Shown one piece after another: positions 1 to 8,236 of a DNA stretch of 59,612 bases. The stretch comes from Prevotellaceae bacterium UBA2738. GTDB lineage: Bacteria; Bacteroidota; Bacteroidia; Bacteroidales; Bacteroidaceae. The notes below the pieces were generated by a model, which saw only the letters and a program-made list of their open reading frames with translations, did not search any database and was not told where the DNA came from. The stretch covers positions 1-59,612 of the forward strand of contig DEJW01000030.1 of assembly GCA_002353585.1 (NCBI GenBank). The letters run 5' to 3'. Position 1 is the stretch's first letter. Each line of letters begins with the position of its first letter. Made by a program: the position numbers and the translations under genes.

Positions 1-82
1 GCAACATTCGCAACTTTCGCAACTTTCGCAACATTTGCAACAAAAAAACACGAGCGCAACTTTCGCAACTTTTGCAACCTTT
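1..82. repeat. 9-bp tandem repeats GCAAC(A/T)TT(C/T)
   Basis: Four and a half units run from 1 to 41 and three more from 56 to 82, with unit GCAACTTTC and variants GCAACATTC, GCAACATTT and GCAACCTTT. The array continues to the window edge, so its full length is unknown. It lies outside any open gene. Confidence 0.9.
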
Positions 83-193
83 TTGCGCCTGGTAATTGCC
101 TGAAATGTTAAAAACTACCCTGCACAAAAGGGCGAAAGTGTGCAAAAATGGCTTTTCTGAGAGAAAAAGTAACTTTTCTTGCAACAGGCTGGG

Positions 194-229
194 GTTCAGT
201 TGGTTACGTAATACGTAACCATGCTGAAC
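194..229. repeat. Long imperfect palindrome
   Basis: GGTTACGTA (202-210), A, TACGTAACC (212-220) is a perfect 9-bp inverted repeat. It is enclosed by GTTCAG (194-199) and CTGAAC (224-229). Arm sequence and size resemble the GGTTAC...GTAACC-type units of the array at 34060-34140, so it may be a diverged member of the same family. Confidence 0.85.
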
Positions 230-257
230 GGAGGGGAAAACGGGGCAAAGATAAAAG

Positions 258-345
258 CTATGCTTTTAGCGCTAAATGTAATGCTTTTAGCGATAGAAGT
301 AATGCTTTTACGCCCTAAAAGTAATGCCTCTGCAGAGGGAAGGGA
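258..345. repeat. 21-bp-period palindrome array (locus 1)
   Basis: The ATGC core recurs at 260, 281, 302 and 324, giving spacings of 21, 21 and 22 bp. Units have complementary arms around a 3-5 nt centre, for example AAAAGC/GCTTTT or, in the last unit, CCTCTGCAGAGG. The same core motifs occur at 33981-34140 and 52790-52897. No spacers or cas genes are present, so this is not CRISPR. Confidence 0.85.
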
Positions 346-370
346 CTGAAATGTTAAAAACTACCTAAAA

Positions 371-402
371 TTTGTCCATATTAAGTTAAAGTAGTACCTT
401 TG
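371..402 (+). promoter_or_regulatory. Consensus promoter facing the 3' end of a minus-strand gene
   Basis: TTTG at 371-374 and TACCTTTG at 395-402 start 24 bp apart, as in other promoters of this window. Transcription would run right from about 408 and enter the sensor kinase gene antisense from its 3' end. Confidence 0.6.
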
Positions 403-437
403 CATCGTGTTCTTTGACTTATTGATACAAACGGGGG

Positions 438-3400
438 CTACAGGGCTCTGGGTAGTGTGACGAGAATGGTGGGCAGATGGTCTGTGAGGGTGGCATGGAT
501 ACCTGCTCCGTAGGCGAGGGTGGCATCGGCGATTTCTCTAACTATCTGACGCATAACGAGGTAGTCGGTGTGAGGAGTGTTCGGAGTGAAGAGAGTGAGG
601 AGGCTCTCAGGGGTGATGTCACTCTGATTCATGGTGAAGGCAAGGGTGACATAACGAGGATTGGGCGCAGAATCTTCTACTACCCTGACTTCAGGGGCTG
701 TGCCTGAGTTATGACGCTTGAGAAGGAGCTGAAGGTAAGTGAGGAGCTCTTCGTTGGCGAGGACGGAGAGGTGACTGTTGAGAGTTGAGAGGGTAATCTT
801 CTTAACGCTGAAATGGCTCTGCTGGGCTTCGCCTCCTACCATCTGACGGCTGAGGAGGGTGTAGAGCTTAGCGTAATAGGCTACGGTATCGTCAACCTCC
901 TGGTTCCGCTCTGTGCCTGAGCACCTACTGGAGCGCAAGAACTGGCTGTCGCCTGCATCGAGCAACTGACGAATGCGTGTGGGGTAATACATGGTCTCGT
1001 GCTTGATGGTGCTGAGCTGGTTGCTTACGATATTGTTCTGCACATGAATGCGGTCATAGGCTATCTGAGCCTTGACAATCTCTTCCTCCAAGAGGGTCTG
1101 CTGACGACGGGTTTCCCTTCGCTGACGGAGCAACGGACGCAAGTAGGTGAACCACATGAGGGGCAACAGACTGGCTATGAGCAAGAGAACCACCACCATG
1201 GCAATGTTGGCTATGAGTTCGCCCTGCTCTTTCTTCTTGCTATAGTCGGGCAGGGTCTTATCAGCCGTAGCCTGCTTATAGAGCTGGGTGTAGAGGTAGT
1301 TGTAATACTGATAGCGATGCCACTGGTGCAGGGCGAGGGCTGCTACTGCTGTCTCATTATAGATGGAGAGGAAGGTGACCTGCTTATCTTCAGGCACATC
1401 GAGAGAGTTGTGGGTGAAGGTCTTGCAGGTGTCGGCATAGAGTGAAGCCTCACGGAAGCGACCTTCCACATTGCACTGATAGAGCGAGTCGGCATAGCGT
1501 TCTATGTCGTCGCCTGGCTTAGCGAAGGCACTCTGGCTGACTGACATGACGAGCAGCATGATGAGCATCTTCAGCACTGAAGGCAGCGTGAAGGTGATGG
1601 TGGTGCCTTTGCCCACCGCTGACTGTGCCTCGATGTGGCATACGGAGAAGATGCTCGAAATCTTGCGATAGCGGTCGATGATGCCTCGGCAGTTCTGCAA
1701 TCCGAAACCATAGCCTCCCCTACCCTCCTGAGCCTCGTCTTTGAGGGGTTTGACCTCGAAGAGGTGTTCGAGCTGGGTGGCTGTCATACCCTTGCCAGTA
1801 TCGGCAATGGCTATGGAGAGGCTGTCTTGCCTTGCAAGCGTAGCTCCGCGTCCGGTTACAGGCTGAGGGGTGAGGGTGATGGTTATCCTGCCCTTGCCAG
1901 TGATAGCCTTGCGGGCATTGTCGATGAGGGTGTTGATGATGAAGAGTGTGAGGCTCTTGTCGGCTCGCACCTTGTCACCTTGTACCTTGTCACTTTGTAC
2001 CTCCAAAATGACGCCCTGCGCAGCAAGGTTCTGACGCGACTGCTCAACGATGGAGAGGATGTCGGATATGGGGAAGGTCTCAATCTTAGGACTTATCTTG
2101 CCCTGATTGAGTTTTATCCACTGGGTGAGCATGGCATTCTGCTGCTCTATGTCGCGGGTTATCTCACGGGCATAGTCGTTATCCTTACGGGCAACGGCAT
2201 GGCGCAGACGCTCTATGAGCGAGAGCATACCGCTTATAATACTCACGCGCGCGCGTTGCTCCACCATGGCTCGCTGGGCGTCGCTATACTGAAGGCGAAG
2301 GATGGAGAGCTGATTGCGAAGGGTGTCGAGGTCGTTCTTCTCGCCCTCCTTGGCACTCTTGCGATGGCGCAGGCGCACAAGCACCACGGCAATGATGCAC
2401 AACAGAAGGAAGACGGCAAAGGCGAGAGCCACGAGCATCCAGATGCGATGGGTGGTGTTCTCGAGGGTTATGATGCGAGCCTCATACTGACGGTCCTGAC
2501 GGGTGGAGTCCTGCAGGTCGAGATACTGGTTGCGATAGTGGTCGCTCATGACCTTATCGTCAAGAGCTGCATAGGACATGGACATCTGTTCGCTGACGCT
2601 CGCCTTGAGGTCGGGCATGGAGTCGATGGCAGGATTGGCGAGTGCATTGTTAAGGCACTGCAGCGAGGTGTAGGCATCGCCAATGTAGAAATAGCAGGTG
2701 GCAAGATTGCGCCAGGCATTGGCTGTGTAGTAGTAGTCTTTCTGCTTGAGAAAGATGTTGAGCGCCCTCTGGGCAAGGTTGCCCGCAAGGAGCGAGTCGG
2801 CAACGCCATCCTCATTGATATATCGCAGCGAGGCAGGGTCAAACTCCTTTATCACCCCCATGATGCTGTCGATGAGCAGATACTGGCTGAGCCACTGCAT
2901 GGAGATAGCCTTATACTTATCTACCCCGTTGCGCGAGGCAAGGATATAGCTCTGCATGAGGCAGTCGTAACCCTGCTCTATGCTCTTGCGGTTCTTGCGG
3001 ATGCCATAGGGATGGTAGCCTGCCTGCCCCTGATGCACAAGGTAGTTGAGCCACAGCATGGTATCGACGTTGAGGTTGAGTGATTTATCTTGGGCAAGAC
3101 TGTCAACAACCCTGACAGCCTCGCGACGGTTGCCTATCTGGAGCAGGTAGTCAGAATAGATAATGTTATAATAACCCTTGGAGAGCAGAAATTGGTGCAG
3201 TTCGGCATCGGAAAGGGAATTCTGACGTGAGGAGTATTTCACGATGAGTTTTTCGGCATTATTCTTATGCAGATAGAAATTAAGGTTGTCCGCCTTGCGC
3301 TGACACTGGCGCATGGCCTTCACTTCGCGCTCGAGGGCGCTGAGATTGTCGGCATCGCTATGCCTGCTGCATGCCCCACTCACGATGAGCAGGGAAAAGA

Positions 3401-3464
3401 AAAGGCTCCACATGACCATGAGCCATGCAGAGCCGTTATGCTGGAATGTTATAGAGTTTTTCAT
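438..3464 (-). CDS. DUF5112/DUF5113 sensor histidine kinase, lipoprotein-anchored
   Basis: A 1008-residue membrane sensor kinase. Residues 1-32 end in a lipobox (SGAC, Cys32). A TPR-like periplasmic region runs to about 335, followed by TM1 at 341-364. A HATPase_c domain follows, with an N box near 511-520 (DNARKA), DTGKGM at 555-560 and GYGFGL at 584-589. A second hydrophobic segment at 633-648 looks like an internal signal peptide, then a second extracytoplasmic region, TM3 near 750-773, a coiled coil and an H-box-like KHETMYYP with His822. The C-terminal 130 residues resemble a decayed HATPase. The ATP domain therefore precedes the likely phosphoacceptor helix. It starts 25 nt after eda on the same strand with no terminator between, so it may be co-transcribed with kdgK-eda. 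Residues 489-504 and about 840-855 are encoded by repeats also found between genes. The likely partner is the regulator at 21538. Confidence 0.85.
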   Translation of the reverse strand: MKNSITFQHNGSAWLMVMWSLFFSLLIVSGACSRHSDADNLSALEREVKAMRQCQRKADNLNFYLHKNNAEKLIVKYSSRQNSLSDAELHQFLLSKGYYNIIYSDYLLQIGNRREAVRVVDSLAQDKSLNLNVDTMLWLNYLVHQGQAGYHPYGIRKNRKSIEQGYDCLMQSYILASRNGVDKYKAISMQWLSQYLLIDSIMGVIKEFDPASLRYINEDGVADSLLAGNLAQRALNIFLKQKDYYYTANAWRNLATCYFYIGDAYTSLQCLNNALANPAIDSMPDLKASVSEQMSMSYAALDDKVMSDHYRNQYLDLQDSTRQDRQYEARIITLENTTHRIWMLVALAFAVFLLLCIIAVVLVRLRHRKSAKEGEKNDLDTLRNQLSILRLQYSDAQRAMVEQRARVSIISGMLSLIERLRHAVARKDNDYAREITRDIEQQNAMLTQWIKLNQGKISPKIETFPISDILSIVEQSRQNLAAQGVILEVQSDKVQGDKVRADKSLTLFIINTLIDNARKAITGKGRITITLTPQPVTGRGATLARQDSLSIAIADTGKGMTATQLEHLFEVKPLKDEAQEGRGGYGFGLQNCRGIIDRYRKISSIFSVCHIEAQSAVGKGTTITFTLPSVLKMLIMLLVMSVSQSAFAKPGDDIERYADSLYQCNVEGRFREASLYADTCKTFTHNSLDVPEDKQVTFLSIYNETAVAALALHQWHRYQYYNYLYTQLYKQATADKTLPDYSKKKEQGELIANIAMVVVLLLIASLLPLMWFTYLRPLLRQRRETRRQQTLLEEEIVKAQIAYDRIHVQNNIVSNQLSTIKHETMYYPTRIRQLLDAGDSQFLRSSRCSGTERNQEVDDTVAYYAKLYTLLSRQMVGGEAQQSHFSVKKITLSTLNSHLSVLANEELLTYLQLLLKRHNSGTAPEVRVVEDSAPNPRYVTLAFTMNQSDITPESLLTLFTPNTPHTDYLVMRQIVREIADATLAYGAGIHATLTDHLPTILVTLPRAL
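908..940. repeat. Repeat inside the kinase gene (GCTC/GAGC family)
   Basis: This in-frame segment shares the core GCCTGAGCACCTA...TGGAGCGCAAGA with the intergenic stretch 6655-6688. It encodes kinase residues about 841-852, in the loop after the H-box helix, where an insertion would be tolerated. Confidence 0.7.
1968..2001. repeat. Repeat inside the kinase gene (GTACCTTGTCACTT family)
   Basis: CACCTTGTCACCTTGTACC, followed by a second CTTGTCACTTTGTACC, forms an in-frame double repeat that encodes a DKVQGDKVRADK-like stretch next to the ATPase N box. The same motif occurs between genes at 6624-6647, 52719-52766 and 53251-53270. Confidence 0.75.
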
Positions 3465-3489
3465 CTATCACATTCTTTAGTCTGGTAAA

Positions 3490-4158
3490 TTAAGCGCGAG
3501 CCTCAGCGCAGTAGCCGAGAGCCTCCTTACACTTATCAGTAACGTACTTCCAGTCGCCAGCAGCAACCTTGTCCTTAGGGAAGAGCTTAGAGCCCATGCC
3601 TACGCAGAATACGCCAGCCTTGAACCACTTCTCGAGGTTCTCCTTCTCAGGAGCCACACCGCCAGTAACCATGATCTTAGACCAAGGCATTGGTGCCATC
3701 AGACCCTTGATGAGGTTAGGACCTACAACGTCGCCAGGGAATACCTTAGTGAAGTCGCAACCTACCTCCTGAGCCTTACCAATCTCAGATGGTGTGAGGC
3801 AGCCTGGGCAGTATGTCACGCAACGACGGTTGCAGACAACAGCGATGTCAGGGTTGAAGAGAGGACCTACAACGAAGTTTGCACCCAGCTGGATGTAGAG
3901 AGATGCTGTAGGAGCGTCAACAACAGAACCAATGCCGAGAGCCAGCTCAGGGCACTCCTTGTTAACCCACTTAGAGAGCTCGCCGAACACCTCGTGAGCG
4001 AAGTCGCCACGGTTAGTGAACTCGAAAGCGCGAACACCACCCTCGTAACAAGCCTTAATAACGTTCTTACAAACTTCAACGTCCTTGTTGTAGAAAACAG
4101 GAACCATAGGTGCCTCGGCAATCTTAGCCATCACCTGAAACTTATCAAATTTTGCCAT
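3490..4158 (-). CDS. eda: KDPG/KHG aldolase
   Basis: Cleaves 2-keto-3-deoxy-6-phosphogluconate to pyruvate and glyceraldehyde 3-phosphate in the cytosol, the last step of uronate breakdown. The 222-residue protein has the class I aldolase pattern: Glu46 in AFEFTNRG as the likely general base and Lys138 in DFTKVFPGD as the Schiff-base lysine, with GGVAPE as the phosphate-binding loop. Family length is normal. It lies 82 nt downstream of kdgK on the same strand and probably forms an operon with it. The start is the only ATG that preserves the N-terminal helix. Confidence 0.95.
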   Translation of the reverse strand: MAKFDKFQVMAKIAEAPMVPVFYNKDVEVCKNVIKACYEGGVRAFEFTNRGDFAHEVFGELSKWVNKECPELALGIGSVVDAPTASLYIQLGANFVVGPLFNPDIAVVCNRRCVTYCPGCLTPSEIGKAQEVGCDFTKVFPGDVVGPNLIKGLMAPMPWSKIMVTGGVAPEKENLEKWFKAGVFCVGMGSKLFPKDKVAAGDWKYVTDKCKEALGYCAEARA

Positions 4159-4240
4159 CTTTTTTGTGAATTAAAGAAATATCAAGGTCCTTAAGGCCGT
4201 TAATGACCTTAAAGACCTTTTGATTGAACAATCTTACGGA

Positions 4241-5263
4241 TTAGCGCTGAACGCGGCCGTTAGCGTTACCACCAGCGAGAGACTCTACCTCAGCAACACC
4301 TACGAGGTTGTAGTCACCATTGATAGTGTGCTTGAGAGCTGATGCTGCAACAGCGAACTCGAGAGCCTCGCCCTGAGTTGGCTTGGTGAGCAGACCGTGG
4401 ATAAGACCACCAGAAAAAGAGTCACCACCACCTACGCGGTCGATGATTGGGTTGATCTCATAACGCTTAGACTGATAGAACTCCTTACCGTCGTAGATAA
4501 GAGCCTTCCAGCCATTGAATGTAGCAGAGAATGACTCACGAAGTGTAGAAACAACATACTTGAAGCCAAACTGCTCCTTCATCTGCTTGAAGATGCCCTC
4601 GTAACCAGCAGCGTTAGTCTCGCCACCTTCTACGTCAGCCTCTGGCTTGAAACCAAGACAGAGCTCAGCATCCTCCTCGTTACCGATACATACGTCAACA
4701 TACTGCATGAGAGGACGCATGATAGAGATAGCCTTCTCAGAAGTCCACAGCTTCTTACGGAAGTTGAGGTCAACAGAAACTGTTACGCCGTGACGCTTTG
4801 CAGCCTCACAAGCCAGCTTGGTGAGCTCAGCAGCCTTGTCAGAGATAGCTGGAGTGATGCCAGACCAGTGGAACCAGTCAGCGCCTTCCATGATAGCATC
4901 GAAATCGAAATCAGATGGATCAGCCTCAGCGATAGCAGAGTGTGCACGGTCGTAGATAACCTTAGATGGGCGCATAGAAGCACCTGTCTCACAGTAATAA
5001 AGACCTACGCGGTCACCACCACGAGCGATGTACTTGGTGTTAACACCATAACGACGCAGAGAGTTGACAGCTATCTGACCAATCTCGTGAGCTGGGAGCT
5101 TTGTTACGAGGTAAGCATCGTGACCATAGTTAGCACAGCTTACTGCAACGTTAGCCTCACCACCACCAGGGATGATACGGAAAATGTCTGTCTGAATGAA
5201 ACGGTCCTGACCGTTTGGAGAAAGGCGGAGCATAATCTCGCCCAAAGTTACTACTTTTGCCAT
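4241..5263 (-). CDS. kdgK: 2-keto-3-deoxygluconate kinase (PfkB family)
   Basis: Phosphorylates KDG to KDPG with ATP, supplying the adjacent eda product. The 340-residue ribokinase fold has the N-terminal substrate loop PGGGEANVA (about 32-40) and the C-terminal PfkB signature DRVGGGDSFSGG, with catalytic Asp281. The promoter at 5347-5377 leaves a leader of about 80 nt that contains ATACAA/TTGTAT inverted repeats, candidate binding sites for the divergent LacI-type regulator. Sugar specificity is inferred from context: the nearby altronate dehydratase makes KDG. Confidence 0.92.
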   Translation of the reverse strand: MAKVVTLGEIMLRLSPNGQDRFIQTDIFRIIPGGGEANVAVSCANYGHDAYLVTKLPAHEIGQIAVNSLRRYGVNTKYIARGGDRVGLYYCETGASMRPSKVIYDRAHSAIAEADPSDFDFDAIMEGADWFHWSGITPAISDKAAELTKLACEAAKRHGVTVSVDLNFRKKLWTSEKAISIMRPLMQYVDVCIGNEEDAELCLGFKPEADVEGGETNAAGYEGIFKQMKEQFGFKYVVSTLRESFSATFNGWKALIYDGKEFYQSKRYEINPIIDRVGGGDSFSGGLIHGLLTKPTQGEALEFAVAASALKHTINGDYNLVGVAEVESLAGGNANGRVQR

Positions 5264-5287
5264 GTTAATTTGTTAGATTTAAAAAAT

Positions 5288-5315
5288 TATACAAAATTGT
5301 ATTTGATTAGATACA
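5288..5315. promoter_or_regulatory. Candidate operator in the kdgK leader
   Basis: ATACAA (5288-5293), AA, TTGTAT (5296-5301), then eight bases and a third half-site ATACAA (5310-5315). These symmetric half-sites lie just downstream of the kdgK promoter and upstream of a LacI-family gene, a plausible position for repression. Binding is not shown. Confidence 0.4.
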
Positions 5316-5346
5316 ATACTACATAGTGCGTGAAACAACTAGTGTA

Positions 5347-5377
5347 CAAATTTAGCAAGTTTTTTTCATTATCCAAA
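5347..5377 (-). promoter_or_regulatory. kdgK-eda promoter
   Basis: On the minus strand, TTTG (5377-5374) and TAAATTTG (5354-5347) start 23 bp apart, matching the Bacteroidetes consensus. It directs kdgK with a leader of about 80 nt. Confidence 0.7.
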
Positions 5378-5408
5378 GAATTTAGGCGAAAAAATAACTT
5401 TTTTGTGC

Positions 5409-5467
5409 TATTTTTGCAAAAAATATGGCTGTGTGTTCGCACAATTCACATTTTTTCTGTATTTTTG
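5409..5467 (+). promoter_or_regulatory. Two -7 boxes upstream of the LacI-type gene
   Basis: TATTTTTG occurs at 5409-5416 and again at 5460-5467, upstream of the ATG at 5553. Either could start transcription, and their -33 partners are less clear. Confidence 0.5.
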
Positions 5468-5552
5468 CAACTTGATATGCAACAAGCATAAACAAATAAC
5501 ATAAAACAAAAGCAACTCAATAGAAACACTCAGGGATAAACAAAAGAGCATT

Positions 5553-6623
5553 ATGCCGTACGAAAGACTAACCATAAAGGATATAGCAGAGAGAGCAGGA
5601 GTATCTACAGGCACAGTGGACCGCGTGATACACAACAGGCCAAATGTGTCGAAGAAATCTCTGGAAAAGGTCAACAAGGTTCTGTCTGAGATAAACTTTG
5701 AACCAAACATGTATGCGAGCGCGCTTGCCAACACACGTCGTTACGACTTCTTCTGCCTCATTCCGAAGCACGAAAGCGAGGCCTACTGGCAGGAAGTGGA
5801 GGAAGGACAGAAAAAATGTTGCGACACCAGACGAGACTTTCACGTACATATTAATATTAAGTATTACAAGCGTAACGACGACAAATCGTTTACAGAGCAA
5901 TACGAGGCGATACTTGCCGAGAATCCCGATGGCGTGGTGATAGTGCCCACAAAGCTTGAGACCACACGAGTGTTTACTGATATACTGCACAAGGAGGACA
6001 TACCATTCATACTGCTCGACTCCTACCTGCCTGACCTGAACCCACTGGCGTTCTACGGACAGGACTCATTCGCCAGCGGATATTTTGCAGCCAAGATGCT
6101 GATGCTGCTGGCAGCTCAGGAGAAAGAGATACTGCTGATGAAGCAGACGGTGGACGGCGAGAAGTTGCCATCTAAGCAGCAGGAGAACCGTGAGGTGGGC
6201 TTCATGCACTACATGAAGGAGCACTTCCCCAAGGTGAAAATCAACACCCTGGATCTCTCGCTCCTACAGACCAAGAAGCAGCATACCGTGTTGATGGAGA
6301 AATACTTCAGCCAGCACCCTGACACCCACCACTGCATAACGGTGAGTTCGAAGGCACACATAGTGGCTGAGTTCCTGCTCAAGACACATCGCTCTGACGT
6401 GCAGATAATGGGTTACGATATGGTGGCTAAGAACGCTGAATGCGTAAGGAAGGGAAGCATATCATTCCTCATAGCCCAGCACGGATATCAGCAGGGCTAC
6501 TACAGCGTTGACGCACTGGTGCGCCACACCATACTGAAAAAGAACGTGACACCTGTCAACTACATGCCTATCGAGATACTCTCAAAGGAGAATGTGGACT
6601 TCTATCGAAGAACCCAAATCTAA
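5553..6623 (+). CDS. LacI-family transcriptional regulator
   Basis: A 356-residue DNA-binding regulator. The N-terminal helix-turn-helix is typical of LacI (TIKDIAERAGVSTGTVDRV, about residues 7-25), followed by a hinge helix near 50-60 and a periplasmic-binding-like sensor domain from about 65. It sits between kdgK-eda and altronate dehydratase, so it probably senses a uronate intermediate and controls both sides. Effector and operator are inferred. The ATG at 5553 is right because it immediately precedes the HTH. Confidence 0.9.
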   Translation: MPYERLTIKDIAERAGVSTGTVDRVIHNRPNVSKKSLEKVNKVLSEINFEPNMYASALANTRRYDFFCLIPKHESEAYWQEVEEGQKKCCDTRRDFHVHINIKYYKRNDDKSFTEQYEAILAENPDGVVIVPTKLETTRVFTDILHKEDIPFILLDSYLPDLNPLAFYGQDSFASGYFAAKMLMLLAAQEKEILLMKQTVDGEKLPSKQQENREVGFMHYMKEHFPKVKINTLDLSLLQTKKQHTVLMEKYFSQHPDTHHCITVSSKAHIVAEFLLKTHRSDVQIMGYDMVAKNAECVRKGSISFLIAQHGYQQGYYSVDALVRHTILKKNVTPVNYMPIEILSKENVDFYRRTQI

Positions 6624-6739
6624 GGACAAGGTGACTAAGTACAAAGGACTCCGAGCTCTGCTCGCCTGAGCACCTATGGAGCGCAAGACAAGGGACTAAA
6701 TACAAAAACATTATATATCACTAAAAAAAATCCAAGACT
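6624..6739. repeat. Intergenic nested short repeats before uxaA
   Basis: ACAAGGTGACTAAGTACAAA-type sequence at 6624-6647 and a weaker copy near 6686-6706 flank a GCTC...GAGC element at 6655-6688. Both families also occur in frame inside the kinase gene (1968-2001 and 908-940). No clear promoter is visible here, so uxaA may be read through from the LacI-type gene. Confidence 0.65.
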
Positions 6740-8236
6740 ATGGAACAGGCATTTCTGAAAATCAACCCTGCAGACAGCGTAGTAGTTTGTCTGCAGCCTC
6801 TGTCAAAAGGTACCGTAATCAACGTTGACGGCAAGGATGTAACACTGCTCGAGGACACTCCAGCAGGTCACAAGGTGTTGCTCACTGACAAGAAAGAGGG
6901 CGAGAACATCATCAAATACGGCTACCCTATAGGTCACGCAAAGAAGGACCTGAAGGCTGGCACATGGGTAAACGAGAACAACCTGAAGACTAATCTCGCG
7001 GGCACTCTCGATTACACATATAACCCTGTAAACGAGAAACTTAACATAGCCAAGGAAAACAGAACCTTTAAGGCTTACAAGCGTAAGAATGGCGAGGTTG
7101 GTGTGCGCAACGAGATATGGATTGTGCCTACCGTGGGATGTGTGAACGGCATAGCTGAGGAACTGGTTAAGCGTCTGAAGGAAGAGACCCAGATGAAGGG
7201 TATCGACGACATTCACGCTTGGCATCATAACTTCGGTTGCTCTCAGCTCTCAGAAGACCACGAGAACACCCGCAAGATACTTCGCGACATAGTGCTCCAC
7301 CCTAATGCTGGTGCCGTACTCGTACTCTCACTGGGTTGTGAGAATAACCAGCCCCACGACTTCATGAAGACTCTTGGCGACTACGATCAGGACCGCATCA
7401 AGCTGCTCATCACTCAGGAAGTGGATGGCGACGAGGTAGAGGCTGGCATGGAGATACTCCGCGACCTCTACAAGAAGGCAAGTCAGGACGTGCGCGAGGA
7501 GGTGCCAGTAAGCAAGCTCCGCGTAGGACTGAAGTGTGGTGGCTCTGACGGATTCTCTGGCATCACCGCTAACCCTCTCGAGGGCGAATTCAGCGACTGG
7601 CTGGTGGCTCAAGGTGGCACATCAATACTGACTGAGGTGCCTGAGATGTTTGGTGCCGAGACAATACTGATGAACCGTTGTGAGAACGAGAAGCTGTTTG
7701 ATCAGACCGTTTCACTCATCAACAACTTCAAGAACTACTTCCTCTCTCATGGAGAGCCTGTGGGCGAAAACCCATCACCAGGCAACAAGGCTGGTGGCAT
7801 CTCAACACTTGAGGATAAGGCACTGGGCTGCACACAGAAGTGCGGACGTGCTCCTGTAAGCGGAGTGCTGGAGTATGGCGACCGTTTGCAGACAACGGGT
7901 CTGAACCTGCTCTCTGCTCCTGGCAACGACCTCGTAGCCTCTACTGCTTTGGCTTCAGCAGGTTGCCACATGGTGCTCTTCACCACTGGTCGTGGCACAC
8001 CATTCGGCACATTCGTTCCTACCATGAAGGTATCAACAAACTCTAACCTCTACAACCGCAAGAAGAACTGGATAGACTTCAACGCTGGTCAGCTGGTTGA
8101 CGGCAAGACCATGAAGGAGCTGGTGCCTGAGTTTATAGACAAGGTGCTGGCTATCGCTTCAGGCGAGGAGAAGGCTAAGAACGAAATCAACGGCTATCGT
8201 GAGATTTCTATATTCAAGAACGGAGTAACTCTGTAA
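6740..8236 (+). CDS. uxaA: Altronate dehydratase
   Basis: Converts D-altronate to 2-keto-3-deoxygluconate, the substrate of KdgK. The 498-residue, full-length form has an N-terminal SAF domain (about 10-80), a linker and the UxaA core from about 105. Conserved stretches include GCSQLSEDHENTRK, the cysteine-containing LKCGGSDGFSGITANP, and a C-terminal TGRGTPFG. A related altronate/galactarate dehydratase activity cannot be excluded. Its stop overlaps the next start by one base (TAATG), indicating translational coupling to the antiporter. Confidence 0.92.
   Translation: MEQAFLKINPADSVVVCLQPLSKGTVINVDGKDVTLLEDTPAGHKVLLTDKKEGENIIKYGYPIGHAKKDLKAGTWVNENNLKTNLAGTLDYTYNPVNEKLNIAKENRTFKAYKRKNGEVGVRNEIWIVPTVGCVNGIAEELVKRLKEETQMKGIDDIHAWHHNFGCSQLSEDHENTRKILRDIVLHPNAGAVLVLSLGCENNQPHDFMKTLGDYDQDRIKLLITQEVDGDEVEAGMEILRDLYKKASQDVREEVPVSKLRVGLKCGGSDGFSGITANPLEGEFSDWLVAQGGTSILTEVPEMFGAETILMNRCENEKLFDQTVSLINNFKNYFLSHGEPVGENPSPGNKAGGISTLEDKALGCTQKCGRAPVSGVLEYGDRLQTTGLNLLSAPGNDLVASTALASAGCHMVLFTTGRGTPFGTFVPTMKVSTNSNLYNRKKNWIDFNAGQLVDGKTMKELVPEFIDKVLAIASGEEKAKNEINGYREISIFKNGVTL

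Larger units (their letters stand above)
100..365. repeat. 20-bp direct repeats flanking a palindrome block
   Basis: CTGAAATGTTAAAAACTACC occurs at 100-119 and again, identical, at 346-365. The 226 bp between the copies hold the 194-229 palindrome and the 21-bp-period array. The arrangement could be a target-site duplication, or the remains of a tandem duplication or recombination. The sequence shows the repeat but not its cause. Confidence 0.85.
1..437. other. Non-coding repeat-rich left end
   Basis: No credible gene is present. The stretch holds, in order: two blocks of 9-bp tandem repeats (1-41, 56-82), a 20-bp direct repeat (100-119 and 346-365), a large palindrome (194-229), a 21-bp-period palindrome array (about 258-345) and a consensus promoter pointing right (371-402). 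The next gene lies on the opposite strand, so this promoter has no sense target in view. Confidence 0.8.

Noticed and set aside
1635..3083. 482-codon open frame antisense to the kinase gene
   Set aside because: It overlaps a gene with clear HATPase motifs, has no recognisable domain, and long antisense frames are expected in G+C-richer coding DNA.
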